Source of the DNA: Isoetes taiwanensis
Taxonomy: Eukaryota; Streptophyta; Lycopodiopsida; Isoetales; Isoetaceae
Length of the DNA stretch: 64,000 nucleotides
NCBI GenBank assembly: GCA_021234155.1
Contig: JAJEKV010000092.1
Span: forward strand, 2,428,561 to 2,492,560
Direction: 5' to 3'
Shown here: positions 34,314-45,002 of the stretch, piece after piece
Layout of the letters: each line of letters begins with the position of its first letter
Position numbering within the stretch: position 1 is the first letter of the stretch
Program-made: the position numbers and the translations under genes
The notes under the pieces: generated by a model
Told to the model about the DNA's origin: nothing
Database searches by the model: none
What the model saw: the letters and a program-made list of their open reading frames with translations, nothing else

Positions 34314-35985
34314 TGTCGTCTGCCAAATCGATGCAAAAATATGCAAAAAAAGCATATTAATAAGAATATAGCTCGGGGAAACTGCTAGCTTGAAGGAAAA
34401 GCTAGGCAAATATGGAAATAGAGCAAAAGTAGTGCAAGAGATGTGCTACATGAAAGAATACCCATGAGGAAACATGGGAAGAAAGAACATGGTAGAATTG
34501 TCAAGAAGAAACATGGCAACCGGGTTGTCAAGAGAAGAACCCCATAGAAGGAAAGAATACCTATGGTGGAAATATGAAGAAAACGTGGCAAAATAAAGGC
34601 CTCGAATAATGAAGGGGTCAAGTCACGAGAAGAAAAGATGTGAGAATTAAAGGGAGAAAAACCCTTTGGGAAGAACCATGGAAGTGGAAATACCCATGGA
34701 AGAAAAGAGAGGATTGCCGGAGCCTTACGGGCAAAGCCAGAAAGGAAATAATGAACAGAGAAGGATGAATAAGTCTGCAATGAATGAGAGCGAGCAATGA
34801 TGAGGGAAAATTTGGGAAAAGACCTTGGGTTAAGTCATGGAATCCCGAAAGAGAATAAGTGCGGTGACAACAACGGGCTATAGGTAAAGAACATTGAATG
34901 AGGAAACTGTGGGGCGAATATGTATAAAGGGGCAAGTTGAAGGAAAAACCATTGACATTAAAAGAAAACCAAAAGAATAAGATTTGTTAACAAATGTTAA
35001 CAAAGGGCAAAAATGCAAAAATGAGGACGAACCAGAAGGGGCGCGACCAAAGAGGGCGGGCCGATTTGGCTGGAGTTATCAGGAAAAGGGTGATTATTCT
35101 TAAAATAGTTGCAGGGAAAAGCAAGATCTGGAGCAAACCGGGCCACAGAACCCGAGCATCAGCAAAAAAAATTACAGATTTCTGGAAGAATCGGTGGGAA
35201 TTGTCTTGAATCGGCTAGAGTTTGCTGAAGGAGCCAATTTCTTACTGAAAAAAATATTGAAGGGGAGTTAAGCCCGGCAAATCCGCAGGTTTACAGAATA
35301 TCAGGCCGGAATTGAGGCTAAGTCGAAGAAGAAATCTGTTCCAGAGGCCCGTCAGGGTTCGATCTTGGAGATTACTGCCGATTTTCCTGCCACCAATTCC
35401 TCTGCAATCGGTTTATTGCCCAACAAATCTGAATGGGTTGACCAAGTTCTGGCCTAAACATGCAATTCCGACCAACAGGGGGCATTTTCGGCGACCAGTT
35501 AGATCTTCACCAACGCATCTCTGGCTGCCGTGAAGAACAGAGAAGAAGAGAGAACAAAATTAAGAGGAAAAAAAGCTCTTAAGAGAAAAAACAAGTCTAA
35601 TTATTTCAAAAATATGATGGGTAGCGGAGGTGGCAAGACCTCTCTCTTATAATGGAAAGGTGTTGGGTTCAATTCCATTCCAAGGCTTTTTGCCAAGGGA
35701 TTGAAGAACCACAAAACCGCATCTTTTTTGCGTGATGACGTGGCAGGGTGAAATGCAGTAGGCGCCATGTTGGCAATCCGCCTAGGTGGCATACGAAATC
35801 CATGAGGTGTGATGACGTGGCGCTGATGTGGCGAAGGGGTAGTTTGGACTATAAATATGTGAGCCACGGTTGGGGCTTTTCCAACCAGCAAAGTGTGCAA
35901 TAAAGTTTGATCTTTTGTTCTAGTTTTCTTGGTGAGTCTCTTTCACAGCGCTACCGTTTCCTCGGGTTGCGAGCGGGGCTCGACA
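34314..35985 (+). repeat. 5' LTR of the GAG-only element
   Basis: 1672 bp; near-identical to 37773-39440 with a few small indels. A TATA-like TATAAATATG lies at about 35850, near the end, and probably belongs to the promoter. Confidence 0.9.
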
Positions 35986-35991
35986 TAAAAG

Positions 35992-36009
35992 TGGTGCACT
36001 GGCCGGGAA
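35992..36009 (+). other. Candidate primer binding site of the GAG-only element
   Basis: TGGTGCACTGGCCGGGAA, located where a tRNA primer site is expected and starting TGG. The matching tRNA was not identified. Confidence 0.5.
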
Positions 36010-36280
36010 ACTCAATCGTGGTGCTCGTGAAAGGAGATCTGTCCAAGAAAGCCGACAACATTAGATAGGGAAGAGGAGCCAAGCCACGGTAAAAAGAAAA
36101 CCGGGCCAACTCCCTCCGTCAATGTATGTACGTGCAAGGAACGGAATCCAAGGAAGAGCACGAAAGAATTGTTATCAGGCAGCGCCAACAAGGAAAGAGA
36201 ATAAATTAAATTAAATTGCACCATGAACAAAGTGCAAAGAAGACATTAGAGCCATTGACAAATTTCGAGAGAAGGGAATT

Positions 36281-37720
36281 ATGAGGGGACAATTTGATTA
36301 CTTTGCTCTTCAGCAAAGAGGCTTGATTGTGGATCAAGTCCATCTTCATCAAGTCGCAGCAGCAGTAGCAACCCACGGAACTGCAGCATTAGTGCATTGT
36401 CCCCAGAGGTCAACAATATTCATGGAAGTTCCCACACCAGAAGTGGTCATAAATAAGTTCAAGGAAGACGTACTCAGAGAGTTATCTGCAAAAGTGCTCA
36501 AGATGCAACAAACGATGTGCATTATGCAGTCAAAAAAATCTGTGCAATGTTGGAGATGTCACCAGTACGGCCATATTGCAAAATATTGCCCAGTAGAATT
36601 TGTGTACCAATCACATTGTGGGACCTGCAATACCCAAGAAGACGAGATGATCCAAAAGCAGATATTCACAAATTTGGACAATGAGGAGACAATACGATTT
36701 TGCGTGGAGTGTCAGCAACTCATTTTTCTTACAAGGCAAGAATTAGAAGTATTGGATGAAGAGGCTGACTTGTTGACCTGCCGTTACCATAAAGCTACGC
36801 ATGCAGCCTCAAAATCGCTTGAGGAGAGTTCGATTGGAGATTCCGGGCCTGAAAAGAGGGAAGAACAAAAGGCCGCCGATTTTCAACATTTGGAGCCCAT
36901 ACAACACGTGACTGAGGCCGTCCTAATAGAGCAACATCCAGTTCACGAGAAGCTGGTCGACAAGCCAAATCACGCTGATGCGAGCAATAAAATTGATATA
37001 GCCGTAAGAGATTGCCAAGAAGAGAAGGACATATGCAAAGTAGTTGATGAAGAGAGCAGATCAACGCACAAGAGCGAACAAACTGAGATGGAAAAATACG
37101 ATGAGGACTACCATACGAAATTGATGCATAAGAATTGCGAAAAACAAGAGGAAGAATGGTTAGACATGGAAAAGAAGCAGTTGAAATCAAAAGAAAAGGA
37201 AGGAGTTGTTAGTATTGTGTGCAACGAGAAATTAAGCAAGATGGAGGACCGAGATGAGAAGGTTAGTGAAATAAAAGATGGCAAGCAAAGCAAGAAGGGA
37301 GTTTTGCAAAGGAAGGCAAAGGATGACAATTTAGTGAGAGAGAACAAAGAGCAAGCAAGACACAAGAAAGGAATTGAATCTAGAGCATTATCTCTAGAGG
37401 CTTTTAAAGCTCACAAGGATAAAGTGAATGCCTTGAAGCAAAAAGCTTTGGAAGTACTAAAGAACATCAACGAACAAGTGGTGAAGAACTCACGATACCA
37501 GAATATCTTGCAACTTGAAATGTCATATGATATCAAAGAGGAGGAGCGAGAAGGCGCATTGAGAGCCAACATTGATCTGTCCATAGAAGGCAAGTTAGAA
37601 AACATACTGAATGCGATAAAAGAGGACTTAGATGCTCAAGGGGATGCATGCCCAAAAGTGAAAATGAGGAATTCGGAAACAAGGCCACCATCTGGCTCGA
37701 AGATATGGGATCCAGGGTAA
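36281..37720 (+). CDS. GAG-like zinc-knuckle protein of the GAG-only element
   Basis: An intact frame of 479 codons filling most of the element's interior. It holds a CX2CX4HX4C knuckle, CWRCHQYGHIAKYC, at about residue 89-102. Further Cys/His pairs follow (CGTCNTQEDE, CVECQQL, CRYHKATH), possibly an additional metal-binding module. Residues about 180-460 are highly charged (Glu/Lys rich) with coiled-coil character and no catalytic motif. By position and knuckle it should be the capsid/nucleocapsid-type protein that packages element RNA. It is longer and more charged at the C-terminus than ordinary gag proteins I know, and I do not recognise a capsid domain at its N-terminus. The open frame in otherwise decayed surroundings and the near-identical LTRs suggest recent activity. 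The ATG is the first in frame after the leader. Confidence 0.72.
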   Translation: MRGQFDYFALQQRGLIVDQVHLHQVAAAVATHGTAALVHCPQRSTIFMEVPTPEVVINKFKEDVLRELSAKVLKMQQTMCIMQSKKSVQCWRCHQYGHIAKYCPVEFVYQSHCGTCNTQEDEMIQKQIFTNLDNEETIRFCVECQQLIFLTRQELEVLDEEADLLTCRYHKATHAASKSLEESSIGDSGPEKREEQKAADFQHLEPIQHVTEAVLIEQHPVHEKLVDKPNHADASNKIDIAVRDCQEEKDICKVVDEESRSTHKSEQTEMEKYDEDYHTKLMHKNCEKQEEEWLDMEKKQLKSKEKEGVVSIVCNEKLSKMEDRDEKVSEIKDGKQSKKGVLQRKAKDDNLVRENKEQARHKKGIESRALSLEAFKAHKDKVNALKQKALEVLKNINEQVVKNSRYQNILQLEMSYDIKEEEREGALRANIDLSIEGKLENILNAIKEDLDAQGDACPKVKMRNSETRPPSGSKIWDPG

Positions 37721-37772
37721 GTTTCAAAAACCTTGAGTTCCTCGGGACGAGGAACATTTTCCTCCCCAATAA

Positions 37773-39440
37773 TGTCGTCTGCCAAATCGATGCAAAAATA
37801 TGCAAAAAAGCATATTAATAAGAATATAGCTCGGGGAAACTGCTAGCTTGAAGGAAAAGCTACGCAAATATGGAAATAGAGCAAAAGTAGTGCAAGAGAT
37901 GTGCTACATGAAAGAATACCCATGAGGAAACATGGGAAGAAAGAACATGGTAGAATTGTCAAGAAGAAACATGGCAACCGGGTTGTCAAGAGAAGAACCC
38001 CATAGAAGGAAAGAATACCTATGGTGGAAATATGAAGAAAACGTGGCAAAATAAAGGCCTCGAATAATGAAGGGGTCAAGTCACGAGAAGAAAAGATGTG
38101 AGAATTAAAGGGAAAAACCCTTTGGGAAGAACCATGGAAGTGGAAATACCCATGGAAGAAAAGAGAGGATTGTCGGAGCCTTACGGGCAAAGCCAGAAAG
38201 GAAATAATGAACAGAGAAGGATGAATAAGTCTGCAATGAATGAGAGCGAGCAATGATGAGGGAAAATTTGGGAAAAGACCTTGGGTTAAGTCATGGAATC
38301 CCGAAAGAGAATAAGTGCGGTGACAACAACGGGCTATAGGTAAAGAACATTGAATGAGGAAACTGTGGGGCGAATATGTATAAAGGGGCAAGTTGAAGGA
38401 AAAACCATTGACATTAAAAGAAAACCAAAAGAATAAGATTTGTTAACAAATGTTAACAAAGGGCAAAAATGCAAAAATGAGGACGAACCAGAAGGGGCGC
38501 GACCAAAGAGGGCGGGCCGATTTGGCCGGAGTTATCAGGAAAAGGGTGATTATTCTTAAAATAGTTGCAGGGAAAAGCAAGATCTGGAGCAATTTGGGCC
38601 ACGTAACCCCCCGAGCATCGCAAAAAAAATGATTTCTGGAAGAATCGGTGGGAATCGTCTTGAATCGGCTAGAGTTTTTTTGAAGGAGCCAATTTCTTCT
38701 TGAAAAAAAATATTGAAGGGGAGTTAAGCCCAAAGCAAATCCGCAGTTTACGAGAATATCGGGCCGGAATTGAGGCCAAGTCGAAGAAGAAATCTGTTCC
38801 AGAGGCCCGTCGTGGTTCGATCTTGGAGATTACTGCCGATTTTCCCGCCACCAATTCCTCGCAATCGGTTTATTGCCCAACAAATCTGAATAGGTTGACC
38901 AAGTTCTGGCCTAAACATGCAATTCCGACCAACAGGGGGCATTTTCGGCGACCAGTTAGATCTTCACCAATGCATCTCTGGCTGCCGTGAAGAACAGAGA
39001 AGAAGAGAGAACAAAATTAAGAGGAAAAAAAGCTCTTAAGAGAAAAAACAAGTCTAATTATTTCAAAAATATGATGGGTAGCGGAGGTGGCAAGACCTCT
39101 CTCTTATAATGGAAAGGTGTCGGGTTCAATTCCATTCCAAGGCTTTTTGCCAAGGGATTGAAGAACCACAAAACCGCATCTTTTTTGCGTGATGACGTGG
39201 CAGGGTGAAATGCAGTAGGCGCCATGTTGGCAATCCGCCTAGGTGGCATACAATCCATGAGGTGTGATGACGTGGCGCTGATGTGGCGAAGGGGTAGTTT
39301 GGACTATAAATATGTGAGCCACGGTTGGGGCTTTTCCAACCAGCAAAGTGTGCAATAAAGTTTGATCTTTTAATCTAGTTTTCTTGGTGAGTCTCTTTCA
39401 CAGCGCTACCTTTTCCTCGGGTTGCGAGCGGGGCTCGACA
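37773..39440 (+). repeat. 3' LTR of the GAG-only element
   Basis: 1668-bp copy of 34314-35985, followed by the GCCCT duplication. Confidence 0.9.
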
Positions 39441-39633
39441 GCCCTGTCTTACTGCTCCATGTCGACCCTCCGTAAAATCCCCTGTTACAGGTCGATGCCT
39501 TTTATATATATTCTTGGCCTCCTCTAATATAGTCCTTTGTCCCTTTTTCCATAAGATAAGGTATTGCCTTAAATTAGAAACCTTGGCCTTTTATCCATAA
39601 ATGTCATGCCCCTTTTTTTTATCTCCACGACCC

Positions 39634-42553
39634 ATCTTTGTGTTGCATCCGCAAAGGAGTTATTATCTCAGATCAAGGTTATGGAAACTGTAAAAGTTAC
39701 TGAAGCCAAAGTGAAGACAGGGTTGCAGTGGTTCAAGGACGGAGATAGATGTACCCGGTTCTTTTTTGCGGCTGCAAGAAGAAGGAAACTCGCCACTTCT
39801 ATATAGTCTTTGGTGTTGCCAGATGGCGCTCTTATCTCTGATCCGGTGAATCTTAAGCAATATCTTCATCATCACTTTTCTTCATTCTTTGCACGACACC
39901 CATTGCCCTTTCAGAAGGACATGCAATTGGCCGTGTTGACTAAGATGTGTGGCATTGTTTCTGAAGAGCAGAGGTTGCTTCTTGAGTCTAATATCATGAA
40001 GGAGAACTTAAAAGCAGCTGTGGCTCTCTTGAAAAGGGACAAATGCTCGGGTCTTGATGGCTTTCCTATTGAATTCTTTTTCGGAATCTTACTGGGATTT
40101 GGTTGGAGGATGACATATATGATGCCTTTTGTGAGTTTCAGAGATTTAGGAGCCTTGATAAGATTTTGAATACAGGTTATATATCTCTCATTCCAAAGAG
40201 CAAGGAACCCAAGACTATTTCTGACTGGCGACCTATTACATTGCTTTCATCTGTGTACAAGATCTTTGCTAAGACATTGGCAGAAAGAGTCCGAGACATC
40301 TTGGCTGACGCTATCTCGTCAACACAATCTGGCTTTCTCCCTCGTCGTTGTATTCTCAACAACGTGGCTCGGGCCATGATATGAAGGAATATATTGGGCG
40401 ATTCATGGGGGTCATAGAGCGTTGTATCTTAAGCTTGATTTTGCTAAAGCTTACGATAGTGTTGATTGGGGTTTCATGGAGAAGTGTCTTCTTGCACTTG
40501 GGTTTGGGGAGTCATTCACAAGGAATGTCATGAAGCTCTATACATCATCCAAATCTACTGTCCTTTTCCAGGGCGAGCCATCGGAGATTTTTGTAGTGGG
40601 TAGAGGAATTCGGCAAGGTTGTCCCTTAGCACCCTTGCTTTTCACAATTGTGGCAGAAGTATTATCCCAGCTCTTCTCCGTGGCTACCCAAGATGGCGTT
40701 ATTCAAGGCCTCCCAATGGACGATGGTTCTCAAGAGGTATGTAACCAATATGCCGATGACACTTTTTTGTTCCTAATTGCCGAGGCTGAGAATCTTCGTA
40801 ATGCTAAGCTATTATTAGACACATTCTCCTTAGCATCAGAATTTCTTGTAGGGTGGCAAAAAATACGCCTTTGTGGGCGTTGGACAGTCCCATCCCTCCC
40901 TCGTATTTTGGACTATCCATGGAAGATTCTTCGCATGGCAATACCACAAAGTTGCTTGGTATCCCGGTTGGAATTAGCGTCGCTCGGATGCTTGGGATGA
41001 AATCATTAGTGGGTTGCAAAAGCACTTGTTTTGGTGGAATACAGCTAAACTGTCCATGCCCGGTAGAATCACTGTGGCTAAATGTGTTCTTAGTAATACT
41101 CATGTCTATATGGCGTCTGCTCTATTAGCTCCGCAGTGTAAGATGGAGGAGATTATGCGTATCGTCAGAAATTTTATTTGGGGTGGAAATGAGTTAGGAG
41201 GCGGTGGTCAAGGTAGCTTTTGGCGAAATGCATTAGACCTAAAGGCATTTGGTGGTCTTGGTATGTTGGATTTTCACCTCCAAAGCAAGGTGATGATATC
41301 AAAGTTCATTTGGAGGATTTTCATTGGTAAGGATGATTCTCCTGGCCTGAGGTTGTTGGTGCAGTCGATTCAGCATTGTCGCCCATTTCATAAGGCCACC
41401 ATTAAGCCCCTCCTTCCTTGGGCTTTGCTTTATCATATGCATCCGTATCCTAATGCTTCTCCCTTTCTAAAGAGGTTGCTTTCTTTGTGGGGACCTTTGT
41501 CGGTCTCTTTTCCATATTAATCCTGAGGCATGTCTTCAGTTGTCCACTCCATGCTGGTGGATTCCTTTGCAGGACACTCTAGAGAATGTGCCTTTTAGTG
41601 TGGTTGTTCATCCAAAGACACAACGACGATGGGTAGCGGTTTGGTATCGGCGACTATTGCGACTTGGTATGAGTCGGTCATCTCATGTCATGGGAAGCAT
41701 TTAGAACAAAGTTCTTGTTGTACAAATGGGACAGAGTAATCTGGAATCATATTGCTGCATTGTTGCCACAGGATTCTGGTCCACAGATTGAGGTAGTCGT
41801 ATGGGGTTGCCATCAGGATGGCGGTTTGTGTCGTCTGTGTATAAATTGCTCTTGCATTCTGAAATCCTGCCTCCATCTAATAGGTGGCATCTTCAGGTCC
41901 CTCAGCCACAATGGAAAAGTGTTTGGATATGGGTATGGGATAAGCTGCTTCATCCCAAAGTAGTAGTTTTGTGGTGGCAAGTGATCCATAGATGCCTCGA
42001 GTCAAAAAGGTTAGTCCATAAAATGGATAATCGGATTTCGAGAGCTCGTCCTTTATGCCAAAGCAAAGGGTTGAGAGTATTGAACATTGTTTTTTTTCTT
42101 GTGTGAGCTTGGCGGGCATGGTCTTGGTTGTTGACCCTATTTGGCGCGTCTCGATCTAGCCGGCAAATTTTGCTTGCTATCTATTCCGATGCTTGGCCCA
42201 AACAACGTAAACGAGCTTTTCATCTCGCATGTGGTGGCTTTTATGGTCAATCGGAAGAGAAGGAGGTTGTTTATCTTTAAGGGCGTGAATCTTTGCGGAT
42301 GAGATTGTTCTTCAGTGGGCACAAAATAAAATTGTTATGGCTTACAATTGTTCTTCTCTTGATCAAGAGAAGAAAGTACTGATCTGGCATACTTACCTTC
42401 AGATTCATTCTTTTGCATAGGCAGGTTGTGCTCAGTTGGATCGGTTTGTCCACTGGGGTTATAATCCTGTCTTTGCATTTTATGTTGCTCTGGCTTTTAG
42501 TTGGTGAATAAAGCTTGTCGTCCTTCAAAAAAAAAAATCTTTGTGTTGCATCC
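39634..42553 (+). mobile_element. L1-type plant LINE, 5'-truncated, with a 17-bp target duplication
   Basis: 39651-42536 flanked by the perfect 17-bp duplication ATCTTTGTGTTGCATCC at 39634-39650 and 42537-42553. It ends in AATAAAGCTTGTCGTCCTTC plus about 11 A. The copy begins inside ORF2 after the endonuclease. The long duplication and poly-A identify target-primed reverse transcription, and the insertion interrupts the LTR of the surrounding element. Confidence 0.93.
39651..42110 (+). pseudogene. LINE ORF2 remnant: RT and zf-RVT
   Basis: Fragments in changing frames: WFKDGDRCTRFFFAAARRRK (pre-RT), DKCSGLDGFPIEFF, ISLIPKSKEPKTISDWRPIT, LKLDFAKAYDSVDW (motif A), GIRQGCPLAPLLF (motif B), CNQYADDTFLFL (YADD at 40749-40760), GIPVGISVARM and LSMPGRITVAKCVLSNT (thumb and connection), and at about 41880-42060 the Trp-rich zf-RVT-like end (VWDKLLHPKVVVLWWQ). 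At least four frameshifts and stops make it inactive. The sequence pattern is that of plant L1-clade LINEs. Confidence 0.9.
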
Positions 42554-42787
42554 ATCTTTTTATAACACGTGCACCCTTAGCCCATTAAAAGTCAATGGAC
42601 CTTTATTGTTCCCTAACCAATGGTTCATGACCCATGTCTCATGATAATATTCCTTGCCCATATAACACTAGGCAACAACTAGAGATGTTTACACAACTTT
42701 GCCATATTTCCACAACTTTGCCATATTTTTGCCATACCCCATAACCCTGCCGCCGTGGAACACTCCCCCGTGCTATTCTCCGTATCA

Positions 42788-42985
42788 AAATCCATACATT
42801 CAACATAGATGGGTAGGGCACTGTAAAAATAAAACTAGAATCTAGGATCAATAAAACCAAAAGAAAAAGAAGCCTTTAAGTTATAAGAGAGGCTATAGTA
42901 AAGTTGGCACGAAACATAATTGCAATTGTATAAAATAACTTTAAAATATAATCTCTGAATATGAAATCAGATGTTGAAATACTAA
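42788..42985 (-). other. Putative 3' flank of the ParB-methylase gene relic
   Basis: AT-rich, downstream of the terminal stop at 42986-42988 on the minus strand. No clear polyadenylation signal was singled out. Confidence 0.35.
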
Positions 42986-44045
42986 CTAGTCATCAAGCTC
43001 GGGTATGTCTTGGACTTGGATTACATCTAGATCCTCATCATCTTCATTTTTATAGTTGCTTTTCTTTTCCTTTGTTATCTTCGACTTGTAATTCCGCAAA
43101 GCAATGACTTCTTGTATAAGAATAGGGGATCACTTGTATTATGCGTATAAACCATCTGAGTGTATGCTAAGGGGTTTTTTATTGCCTATTTCATACTTAT
43201 AATAGGGGTGTTTACCATTTATTTCACTTATCTAGTTGTATTTTAAGGAGTATAAGGGTATATCAAGCCAGTTTTTTGCGTATGATAAAGGGTTTTGCCT
43301 GATCCTAGGAACGCAGATGCCATATCCAAAATACATATAGGTGAAACCCCTGGGATAATCACGCTCAATGCCATAGTAATGAACTCCTCGCATAGCTGCA
43401 GTAAAGAGCATTGGTGTTGATCCTGCAAACAAGTCAAGCGCTAAACCACCAACTGGACAATAAGTATGCAAAATGAACTCCATGAACATCGGCGACTTTT
43501 CTAAGCCAAATCTGGACAATTGCATGTCTTTGTAGTGCAGTCTATCAGTTTCTGTCAAATGATGAGTATAGAAGTCTCGGTCTGGGCTGTAGATTTTATG
43601 CTGAAAAGGCAAGCTATTGGTTGGTGACGTACAAGTAGACTATTGATATTCTTGAAGTCATATGAAGGTCTGCATCCACGTCATCAAATATCTCAAAGAC
43701 TTCTCCCTCTTCCTGTATTGAAGCTTCTGAACTTTTTTTTTTTTTTTTTTGGCAGACAACTTCATTTTTATTAAAAACTTTCTTTTCCTATTACCAGAAG
43801 ATAACTGCGCCTCTTCATCTCGTGCCGCATTATATAATTCATTATATTGTTCTAACTCCTCCTCAGGAACTTCTTCAGGGGGGGAAATCAAGCCACCAAG
43901 GGCTATTATCTCTTTCCCAATCACTCATAACATCTTTTTTGTCCTTCAGGTTGTACATAGTAGAGATCTCATCTAGAGTGGCTCATTCTTTACCAAAACA
44001 GGTATCTTATCAACGCACTGCTTAGAGAGGCAATAAACAAAGTAC

Positions 44046-44118
44046 CTGCAGATAATGAAATTCACTATGAGAATTTCACAATATAGTCATAATAGTACGA
44101 GCACACTTTGATATTTAC
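44046..44118 (-). other. Intron of the ParB-methylase relic
   Basis: 73 bp, donor CAG|GTAAAT and acceptor CTGCAG|GTAC. Joining restores the frame (...RICF-R-YFVYC...), which argues that this was a real spliced gene and not a retrocopy. Confidence 0.75.
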
Positions 44119-45002
44119 CTGAAGCAGATTCTCATCGAGGACCTCGTAATATCATATGCATCCTCCATTTTCGCGCTCAAAGACATGCTCTTTTTAAATG
44201 TCTTGAACATGCTATCTCTATATTTCAACTTAAAATCATCAAACCATACTTCCAAAGTGCCCCCTACATTAGCCACAACAATGTGCTTAATTGATATAAC
44301 AGAATTAAATATTTTCTTGGACTTCTTCAAAAGGTGCTCGAGCCAAGTTTCCTTTTTCGACCATTCATTGAATTCCTTGTCATTATTTGGAATTTTGTAG
44401 TTAGATACTATTGCAGTGCATGAAATACCACTTATCTCTAATACATGGATCAGCTCTTGCTTTTGTCATGTCATTCAACTTCTCCAAGGTTAGCCAAATG
44501 TAGTTATTCTCCAGATGTCTGCTTGTGACGATGTTAACTCAATTATGACCCAAATCAGGATTTATGACCCAATTATGACCAAGCATCTGTTCTATGGTTC
44601 CCATCCCTACAAATAAACATCTTATTGGAAAGATCGCTCCATTCATCATTTGACTGCAAGCTACACTCAAATGCCTCATTTTCTCATTTTCAAAAATCAT
44701 CCCGGCTTTGCACAATCTGTTCTGTAACTGGAATTGTGTTGCCCATTAAGTCATTAATAGAAAGAATGAAACTGCCCTTCTCAAGTATGTACCCATCATT
44801 CCTTAATCTCTCATGCATTGTCTTGGCTCCCTTAGCGACAATAGGAACAGCTTGATCAACTTGAATACGATAAAGAGGAATCAAAGGACGATCTCTTTTG
44901 TGCACAATTCTAAATTCATTCAAGGTTTGAGATATCATCTGCAATGTGAAATTCTTTTGGACGTCTACAAGGTCCTCTTCTTCATGCACAAGGCACCCAA
45001 AA

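Larger units (their letters stand above)
34309..39445 (+). mobile_element. GAG-only LTR retrotransposon (TR-GAG type)
   Basis: 34314-39440 with a perfect 5-bp duplication GCCCT at 34309-34313 and 39441-39445. LTRs of 1672 bp (34314-35985) and 1668 bp (37773-39440) begin TGTCGTC and end CTCGACA. The interior is only 1787 bp and encodes a zinc-knuckle GAG-like protein and nothing else. A primer-site candidate TGGTGCACTGGCCGGGAA starts at 35992, six bases after the LTR. The region before the 3' LTR carries the hairpin GTTCCTCG-GGA-CGAGGAAC (about 37735-37753) and then pyrimidines rather than a typical purine tract. The LTRs are nearly identical, so insertion is recent. It must rely on another element's pol. 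Confidence 0.9.
33948..42787 (-). repeat. 5' LTR of the non-autonomous element, in three pieces
   Basis: LTR segments 33948-34313, 39446-39650 and 42554-42787 (about 805 bp together) match 31588-32504 in order. The gaps are the GAG-only LTR element and the L1 LINE. Confidence 0.85.
31583..42792 (-). mobile_element. Non-autonomous LTR element with no coding capacity, host to two nested elements
   Basis: 31588-42787, with near-matching 5-bp flanks GAATC (31583-31587) and AAATC (42788-42792). On the minus strand: 5' LTR 33948-42787 (interrupted), primer site 33934-33945 (TGGTATCAGAGC), interior 32505-33933 of about 1.4 kb, a purine tract next to the 3' LTR (minus GAGAAGGGATGGAT), 3' LTR 31588-32504. 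LTR ends form the inverted repeat TGATACG/CGTATCA. The interior has no gag or pol, only short repeats: a GTACCTCCGCGGTAC-like unit at 32640-32860, a CAAGCCTATTGTG unit of about 60-70 bp at 32865-33045, and a GTCTCCATGACAAG unit at 33485-33565. Without its insertions the element is about 3.2 kb, a size and content class like small LARDs. Confidence 0.82.

Noticed and set aside
34385-34935. Long minus-strand frames repeated at 37843-38391
   Set aside because: Both are inside the LTRs of the GAG-only element, antisense to its transcript, with hydrophobic low-complexity composition.
36795-37605. Minus-strand frames inside the GAG-only ORF
   Set aside because: Antisense shadows of the Glu/Lys-rich coding strand.
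44500-44600. CRISPR-like or satellite array from repeated ATGACCCAA
   Set aside because: Only two to three short units (ATTATGACCCAAATCAGGATT and relatives); a local duplication in the ParB-methylase relic.
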